Assembly: GCA_033980235.1 (NCBI GenBank)
Contig: CM067075.1
Coordinates: 24,623,061 to 24,687,060 of the forward strand
Length of the DNA: 64,000 bases
Reading direction: 5' to 3'
Source of the DNA: Diadema setosum
Lineage: Eukaryota > Echinodermata > Echinoidea > Diadematoida > Diadematidae
This document shows, piece after piece, positions 58,901-64,000 of this stretch (its first letter is position 1; each line of letters begins with the position of its first letter). Position numbers and translations under genes: made by a program. The notes beneath the pieces are model-generated. The model was not told where the DNA came from and searched no databases. It worked only from the letters and a program-made list of their open reading frames with translations.

Positions 58901-61900
58901 GTGTCGTTCATTTGGCCAAGGCCATGCACTGTGTTTTTTTTTTTATATTTAAGTTGTTCATCTATATACATTTAATATACTTTTATTTGACTGAAATCGT
59001 AGTTGGACCAGCTTCTCATGGTTTAAGATAATATTACTGAGGAAAAAAGTAGCTATGACCAAACAAGCTAAATTATGCTTTGCATATCATTTGAGAAAGC
59101 AACATTTAACGTTGGTGCTGTGAATGGTAAAGTCAACACCATGGTTCACTCTCCTAACACCTGCCTAACCCCAGGGGGTGTTTCATAAAGGCTTTCGTAA
59201 TGTTACGAACAACTTACGAGCGACTGGTGATCAGTTCTTGTGCTGAATTATGGAAATTCTGATATAGTATAGCACATCAGAACTGATCACCAGTCGCTCG
59301 TAAGTTGTTCGTAACTTTACGAAAAGCTTTATGAAACAGGGCCCAGTTCTTTGTACGACGGACTTCAGTCAGTGTGTGCAACGCTATGAGGTTTTCCGTG
59401 CACTGTGGCACTCAAAGCATATAAAGGGTTAATCAACAGAAATTAATGCTCAGTTCGTCTACTTAAGATATTAAAGTTCTAAGAATCTGTATTAACAGGA
59501 ACAATTCTTTAAATCCTTCGAAGAAAAAGTACCATTACTTGAGATATAAAGATGATGCTCTTGTTCTCACGGGAAATCTATGCAAGTTTGACATTATCTT
59601 AAACAATTCAGCGGAATATGACCTGGATTTGTATGGATGGGTGATGTTTCGTCATTCTCAATGTTCGTTAATCTGAAAATAACATAAGGTTCATTTTTCC
59701 GAAGGTTCGTTGATCCGAAACGAAAAAGGGTTTGTTAATCCGAACATTTAATTTGTAGCATTATTCTTAAGGTTCATTAATCCGAAAATGAAAAAAAAGG
59801 GTTTATTCTGAAGGTTTGAGAATCCCAAATTTAAAAAAAAAAAAAAAAAGTGAATGGACGCTAACGAACCTCCGGAAAAAGGAACCTTATTTCGTTTTCG
59901 GATTAACGAACCTTTGGAATAACGAACCTTTTTTATATTTTTAGATTAAGATACCTTCAGAATAACAGACTTTTATTCAATTTCGGATAAACGAACCTTC
60001 GGAATAACAAACCTGATTCCATTTTCGGCATTACAAACCTTCGGAGTAACGAACTGTATAACCGTATAAATAAAGACTTGAATCTTACCCGGCATTCCTC
60101 ACTGCAACAGGGTCCTCCCGCACACTGTGCGCCATCCACTAGTGTGCAATTCCGACAGCACTCTGAACAAGCCTTCACAGAGAACAAGAAATGTAAAGAC
60201 ATGCCTTAGAAGTTAGATAACTAGTTAGACTTTGGGCTCATTTATGTTTGCTTTAAAAATGCTACGTTTTGCTTCATGACATACATTTTCGTTTCATTTC
60301 ATATCACTGGCAAGCAAGTGCACTGAAATAAACTCGGGGAGTTTATTATGAAAAGGTGTAATCATTTACATAATACAATTTGTACGTAAAATAAGGAAAT
60401 TACTTTTTATACGACAGCTGTAATTGTTCCATATTTTTGTTACTTTTCTTCTGATGTATGTCTAACGCTCGAAAAATGAAGAAGAAAAAGAAGGAGAAGA
60501 AGACGAGGAGAGAGAAATCTCCCTTACACTGTTGAAAAACAGAAGACATTGATATTCAAGAGATAACTACTGCTTCATTTGCCAATTAACGCTTGCTGAC
60601 GATTCAGTACTTTTTAGCTCTACTGGCTTCATGTTGCTATATTTCGTTATCTTTATCTTAATGAGTAGATGTACGGTAGATTCAATGGAATGGGAAGATA
60701 CATTGACCAAAGATTTCATGATACACTCACATTAGATTCTGTACAATCGCAGTCCTCTCCTGCTTCGACTATTCCATTGCCACACAGGGGTGATTGTATC
60801 AGCTCTCGAAAATAAAACAAAATGTGTTGCGTTACTCTGACTGTAGCATGAGTATCAAGAAATGAAGATGGAACGATGAGTATATCCCACAACAAGAAAG
60901 TCGAATAATCTAGTTAGCAGAGTTTGTTATGTTCTGATAAATATTTACAGGAAACAAAGCTGAAATATTGTTAATTACACAATCTGATGTCTGTTTGATG
61001 TAATGTATGATACGTTTGGAACTCGACAAAACTGATTTCCCCTTTCTACAGAAATGACGCGACGTCGTGTGCACGATATACTGTAGTGATCTTGATCCAC
61101 AAAGGTTCCTCCGTGGCGGTCTTTCTAAGCTTTGGCTCTCTAGTTGCTGAAATATTCAAATGATGTTTGACAGAATTGTATAAGTTCGACTTACCTCATT
61201 CTTATCAACAGTCTTTTCTAGGCACCATAATTTCCCGCTCTCGTAGGCATCTCTAAAGGACTGCAGTGTACAGGAAGATAGCCCAACAGTCTCCCTGTAG
61301 GACAAATTAATAATATGTCTTCACGTCATAAAACATGATCAAAACCATATTCGTTTTCATCTCACTATAAGTTACAGGAATATGCAAAGTCACATTTCCG
61401 GAAAATGCTATAATTATTCGCTTGATGATATATGTAATGATTGTGAATCGCAATTTCATATGTTTACCGAAGAAATATTCACGATGGAATTGAACACAAA
61501 TGCAAAAAAAACGCAAGAATCTTACTGACCCTGTCTTTTCTGTTTTTGATCTGTAATGTTCATATTGAATTACATGGAAAAAGAAACCGACCCATTATCA
61601 AAGAAACGCAAAGAAACAGCGATTTTTGAATAAATATATTCAATATTCTTGATGATACCTTTTTAGATATTTGTGAAAAAGGTTATTCGCACCATCCCGT
61701 AAGCACAGTACGTTCAGAAAAGATAAATTGAGAATAGAGTATTTTTGGATTAGAACATTTCTATTGACAGAGTATCAATGAAAACTTAAAACCCTTCAAT
61801 AAAAAGATATATCACCACATCACGACAAAAAATGTTGTTTCCAACATAACTTGATTGCAATGGTAATGGACTGACACTCCCATGCACCCACCTCTGTACG

Positions 61901-62954
61901 GACGTATTCATGAGACAGCCTGGCTGATCACACCTGCAAACATCTGAGGAAGAAATAATTACGAAGAGTATCGAATAAGAGTCTTATATTCGTATGAAAA
62001 CTGGAATTGGAGATCCTTTATTTCCCTAAAATAACAATCACTACCAGCATCTTATAAATGCAACACATCACAGCATTGTTATACGAAGGTTATATAGGTT
62101 GTACTTGAAACAGAAATGCTGCAATTTGAAATTAAGTTGACTGCAAAAGATGTTATACAGTCGAATAGTGGGAAGAAAGACAGTTTCACTAAAATTTTGT
62201 ATATGAAGCAAAATGTTATGCACTGGATGATCAAATGTCAGTGCTTTCATGTAAAAGTATTACAGCACATGCATGCAAATTAAATACATTAAAACACTTC
62301 AATTTTTTTTTGAAATTACGTAAAAAAATCTATAGCCGCAATATCATATTCTCTTGTTACACGGCAGAATTGTAATAGATTAACGATAATAACCTTTTTA
62401 CGTGGAAGCTTATTGTTGTACTTGTTAAAGTAAATGACAGTTAACAGAAGTGCAATATTTTTGTTTTCTTCACACACCAAAGGGAGAATTGGTAGATTAT
62501 GACGCAATCGCCTCAGTTGATTTGAATATGCAGTCGTGACCATTTACCTTCGTAAACGTTCAATGAAATACCTACTTAGTGTGTTTCACTCTGTGAGCTT
62601 AGGAATGTCGAAACATGATGCTTTATTATGTAAAGTATCATCCTTAATGTCATTGTAAATCCCCTTTACTTTGCCTGGCGCCCTTAGTTGCTTTTTCATT
62701 AAATCTCGAGAAAAGAAAATGATGAACGAATTAATTTAATCTAAAAAACATAAAATCATAGGGTACAACCGACAAGAAAAATGAAAGACAGAAAGGGAGA
62801 GAGAGGGGTGAGAGAAAGGAGATATATGTTATAATTGATATTTTTAAGCAGCATTATCATAGAATTTACCCGTGTCATCCAAGAATCCAAGGCTTCGTCC
62901 AATTTCACGCGACAAGATTATACCAACCTCCTCGGAATTCAGATGACTAGGAAC
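49023..62954 (-). CDS. ADAM11/22/23-like: ADAM11/22/23-type inactive disintegrin-metalloprotease homologue (3' part)
   Basis: In-frame exons: 62870-62954, 61892-61943, 61195-61294, 60731-60802, 60089-60172, 58659-58739, 57881-57931, 56596-56659, 55867-55936, 55063-55102, 54989-55035, 54242-54401, 52764-52962, 51568-51694, 50998-51024, 50431-50457, 49504-49806, 49023-49110. Order of domains: end of the metalloprotease-like domain (REIGRSLGFLDD in place of HExxHxxGxxHD, so no zinc site), disintegrin (LCGNGIVEAGEDCDC to QCMDLWGQ), cysteine-rich, EGF-like (ECSDNGVC to CGWASPAC), Asn-rich stalk, one membrane span (NAIIGGSLATIFIVAIIFGA) and a basic, His-rich cytosolic tail. Vertebrate ADAM11, 22 and 23 are non-proteolytic; ADAM22/23 are LGI receptors at synapses, and SDLGHVTDGVSCG and IGFK match ADAM22/23 best. 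The 5' exons are beyond the window. One cysteine-rich exon is probably missing from my model between 55102 and 55867. Confidence 0.92.
49504..49806 (-). CDS. ADAM exon: His-rich cytosolic tail
   Basis: Reads MFQPTKEQQKRLAKFDKGRP, then a Gln/His/Pro-rich stretch with runs of up to seven histidines, ending in a lysine-rich segment. Acceptor TGCAG. At its end a GTAAGA donor overlaps an in-frame TAA (49502-49500), so this exon can either end the protein or splice on. Confidence 0.85.
49905..50045. repeat. (AAT/ATC)n trinucleotide tract
   Basis: Imperfect trinucleotide repeats between the ADAM tail exon and microexon 2. The isoleucine-rich frames here are artefacts. Confidence 0.92.
50431..50457 (-). 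CDS. ADAM microexon 2 (27 nt), basic juxtamembrane
   Basis: Reads RRRQQVKLFS with split codons. Acceptor TGCAG, donor GTAAGT. It is the same length and phase as microexon 1, so either could be skipped without a frameshift. Confidence 0.8.
50998..51024 (-). CDS. ADAM microexon 1 (27 nt), basic juxtamembrane
   Basis: With flanking split codons it reads KRAKRQNQA, comparable to N-V-K-K-R-R after the span in ADAM23. Acceptor CAAAG, donor GTAAGC. It keeps phase with the exon before and the microexon after. Confidence 0.8.
51568..51694 (-). CDS. ADAM exon: transmembrane segment
   Basis: Reads GDGGNEGENTEQVRILTNAI, then IGGSLATIFIVAIIFGATSIGF. It is a single span and ends in the same G-F-K as ADAM22/23. 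Acceptor TTTAG, donor GTGAGC. Confidence 0.94.
52764..52962 (-). CDS. ADAM exon: EGF-like end and Asn-rich stalk
   Basis: Reads VCTSSSRCICHCGWASPACS, completing the EGF-like module, then an acidic segment and an Asn-rich run (NNSNNNNSNNDKNKNNNN) before the membrane. Acceptor TATAG, donor GTAATT. The run is encoded by AAC repeats. Confidence 0.92.
54242..54401 (-). CDS. ADAM exon: cysteine-rich to EGF-like
   Basis: Reads AASLRLADGSDLGHVTDGVS then CGENEVCLSGTC and ECSDNG. Compare [26 protein letters not shown]. Acceptor AACAG, donor GTGTGT, used in phase 0. Confidence 0.94.
54989..55035 (-). CDS. ADAM exon: cysteine-rich domain (47 nt)
   Basis: Reads QITALSTWTSGEPTC, placing one cysteine just before the next exon as in vertebrates (V-I-D-C). 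Acceptor TACAG, donor GTAAGA. Another frame gives VDIGRAHLQ but does not join the next exon. Confidence 0.72.
55063..55102 (-). CDS. ADAM exon: cysteine-rich domain (40 nt)
   Basis: Reads SPECSFLMCDVTE, matching VFCGFLLCTNLT in ADAM23. Acceptor TTCAG, donor GTAAAT. The phase agrees with the exons on both sides. Confidence 0.8.
55317..55466. repeat. 75-bp tandem duplication
   Basis: AGCACTGTCAATTATTATTA and the next 55 bases occur twice in a row with two or three differences, in an ADAM intron. Minus-strand frames across it (FEGFLCFLQKDN) have no ADAM similarity. Confidence 0.85.
55867..55936 (-). CDS. ADAM exon: cysteine-rich domain
   Basis: Reads GSKAGASTCSLNTTYQGADP then AELG, matching WGTKAAGSDKFCYEKLNTEG. 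Acceptor CACAG, donor GTAAGA. It has a sequon (NTT). An exon for the next conserved stretch (N-C-G to I-x-C) was not found before 55102. Confidence 0.92.
56596..56659 (-). CDS. ADAM exon: cysteine-rich domain
   Basis: Reads GVCMSGVCQTRLQQCMDLWG then Q, the C-x-x-G-x-C-x-x-R-x-x-Q-C-x-x-x-W-G signature. Acceptor TACAG, donor GTAAGG. Confidence 0.95.
56925..57000 (-). repeat. (GAATT)n tail, possible retroposon 3' end
   Basis: CAATTCAATTCAATTCAATT followed by TTTATTTCATTTTTCG: on the minus strand a transcript-like end with a pentamer tail. A similar tail occurs at 4566-4592 on the plus strand. Confidence 0.35.
57881..57931 (-). CDS. ADAM exon: disintegrin end
   Basis: 17 codons, CPENFVRSDGTFCEGNK, matching QCPPNLHKQDGYACNQNQ. 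Acceptor TCTAG, donor GTCAGT. Confidence 0.93.
58659..58739 (-). CDS. ADAM exon: disintegrin loop
   Basis: 27 codons, FVDAGSRCRDQRSACDIAEY then CTGTTGQ. The loop tripeptide is ACD where ADAMs usually have ECD. The acceptor is ATAAG; a TAG seven bases further in looks better but breaks the frame and the eight-residue cysteine spacing. Donor GTAAGT. Confidence 0.93.
59174..59343. mobile_element. GTTTCATAAA hairpin element, second type
   Basis: GGGTGTTTCATAAAGGCTTT and a complement at the far end, with long perfect inner arms (CGAGCGACTGGTGATCAGTT). It lies in an ADAM intron and shares only the terminal motif with 43911-44057. Confidence 0.75.
59655..60056. repeat. Foldback array of CGTTAATCCGAA units
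   Basis: Many near-copies of GGTTCGTTAATCCGAAAAT occupy the left half and their complements the right half, around a poly-A centre near 59830. It could form a long stem. It ends about 30 bases from an ADAM splice donor. Confidence 0.75.
60089..60172 (-). CDS. ADAM exon: disintegrin domain
   Basis: 28 codons, ACSECCRNCTLVDGAQCAGG then PCCSEECR. Cysteine spacing is that of disintegrin domains. Acceptor TGAAG, donor GTAAGA. A foldback repeat array ends about 30 bases past the donor. Confidence 0.95.
60731..60802 (-). CDS. ADAM exon: start of disintegrin domain
   Basis: 24 codons, LIQSPLCGNGIVEAGEDCDC then TESN: the CGNGxxExGExCDC hallmark. The acceptor is CGAGAG; donor GTGAGT. Confidence 0.95.
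61195..61294 (-). CDS. ADAM exon: link to disintegrin domain
   Basis: Reads ETVGLSSCTLQSFRDAYESG, then KLWCLEKTVDKNE, matching FSKCSILEYRDFLQRGGGACLFN. Acceptor TACAG, donor GTAAGT. Confidence 0.92.
61892..61943 (-). CDS. ADAM exon: end of metalloprotease-like domain
   Basis: Reads DVCRCDQPGCLMNTSVQR, matching C-D-C-x-x-x-x-x-x-C-I-M in ADAM22/23. Acceptor CTCAG, donor GTGGGT. It contains a sequon (NTS). Confidence 0.9.
62870..62954 (-). CDS. ADAM exon: degenerate zinc-binding motif
   Basis: Reads VPSHLNSEEVGIILSREIGR, then SLGFLDDT. Aligned with HExGHxxGxxHD, all three zinc histidines are replaced (R, R, D) while the catalytic glutamate position keeps E. Acceptor TTGCAG, donor GTAAAT. Confidence 0.88.
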
Positions 62955-64000
62955 CTGCAAAGTAAAAAAGAAAGAAAGAAAGAATTCTACGTAAAGAGAA
63001 AGTCATCACCACTATCCTATCAGCATAAACGGCTTTCGCACCTGTTGTCATTCAGTCACGTAACCCTTTGCATCTATACAGGAATTGACGTCATGAAGGT
63101 CAATAACATGACTGTGTAACAGGTCATAGAGTGAAGTAGTATAAACGACAGTCCTTCTAGGGTGCCTTGAATGAAATTGCATGTTTGCATTCATTAGCGG
63201 AAGTCGTTAATGTTTCGGGGTCATGCTATCATGTTTTGATTGTCTGAAATCTTCCGGATGTGTGCAAAAAAAGAAAAGAAAAGAAAAGCAGATGCAATAA
63301 GCATCCTGTGCAAAACCATGAAAACAAACGCTAGGCTATCAAAATTCATAATGACCTTGCAGAAGGCGTTGTGAGTCTTGGCAGACAATTTGAGCAAACC
63401 GAAGCAGGTGTTAAATTTGTATTTATTGAGAAATTCAATGCGCCCAACCAAATGATGAAAATATACACTACATTGACTTCTAACGATACGTATAAATAAC
63501 TTTTTGGTTACTGCATTTCTACATGACAATAATTCTTTTTAAGGAGGGGATGTGACCTGAAGAGAACATACAGTCCTGTTTAAAGGATGACAACTGTAAT
63601 GGAAACTGGAAAGTTATAATCGGTCGTGTATCACAATTCTATAATGTGTAATCCCACTATACAGGTGATAATATACGAAGTTCCCAGTCTCGAGGTTATT
63701 AAAAGTCAGAATGTCACGTCTGTGTGATGATTATACATTTTTGTGGGACGATTTCAGGAATACATTTTTGCACATGTGACGATATATTTTTATTCCATAA
63801 AAACAGGCGAAATATCATTCACATCAGTCAAAATTGAAGTATGCATCCCCATGCGTCCGTGAATCAGTATATTACGTCATGATAATGACCATAAATAATG
63901 ATACCCCTATCATTAATATTACTTTGATGATCAAAATATTATAACATCGTCAAGGATCTACAATTACTATGTACCCCATCCCGTAGACGTGCAATTTTGT
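62955..64000. other. ADAM intron, nothing recognised
   Basis: Sequence upstream of the last metalloprotease-like exon. No further ADAM exon is visible, so the next one lies beyond the window. Confidence 0.55.

Overview
The window is animal (metazoan) nuclear DNA: AT-rich, with short GC-richer exons bounded by GT-AG splice sites and long introns full of palindromic and simple repeats. I found no operons, Shine-Dalgarno sites, rRNA or CRISPR. The long TGACCTTTGACC/GGACGGACGG elements, foldback elements and a tRNA-derived SINE-like copy, together with the divergence of the proteins from vertebrate ones, suggest a marine invertebrate deuterostome, perhaps an echinoderm. That taxonomic placement is inference.

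Three protein-coding genes lie head to tail, all on the minus strand. (1) At 359-22522 is the WD40/GATOR2 protein MIOS. Seventeen coding exons join in frame from the start codon at 22522 to residue 708. The C-terminal zinc/RING part lies beyond base 1. (2) At 28410-37013 is a complete six-exon gene for a 475-residue single-pass type II membrane protein with a prolyl-4-hydroxylase-type 2-oxoglutarate/Fe(II) dioxygenase domain. (3) At about 49023-62954 is the 3' part of an ADAM11/22/23-type gene: the end of the metalloprotease-like domain with its zinc ligands lost, then disintegrin, cysteine-rich, EGF-like, transmembrane and a histidine-rich tail. Its 5' exons lie beyond base 64000.

Most of the rest is repeats. 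Three families of terminal-inverted-repeat elements (6874-8005, 9261-10616, 32077-33131; 17465-18066; 26540-27707) share one plan: inverted ends, arrays of TGACCTTTGACC (a DR1 nuclear-receptor half-site pair), and a GGACGGACGG tract near one end. There are also a pogo-like MITE, five copies of a 350-420 bp foldback element, an inverted pair of 0.7 kb elements, two copies of a 255 bp MITE with long inverted ends, GTTTCATAAA hairpins, and long (AT)n and (ATCT)n tracts. Two MIOS splice donors abut transposable-element ends; one shares its bases with the TA target site of the pogo-like MITE.

The genes have no obvious common pathway: MIOS acts in amino-acid signalling to mTORC1, the dioxygenase probably in the ER lumen, and the ADAM at the cell surface. 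The strongest observations are the repeat architecture, the TE-abutted splice donors, and the inactive ADAM with two consecutive 27-nt microexons.
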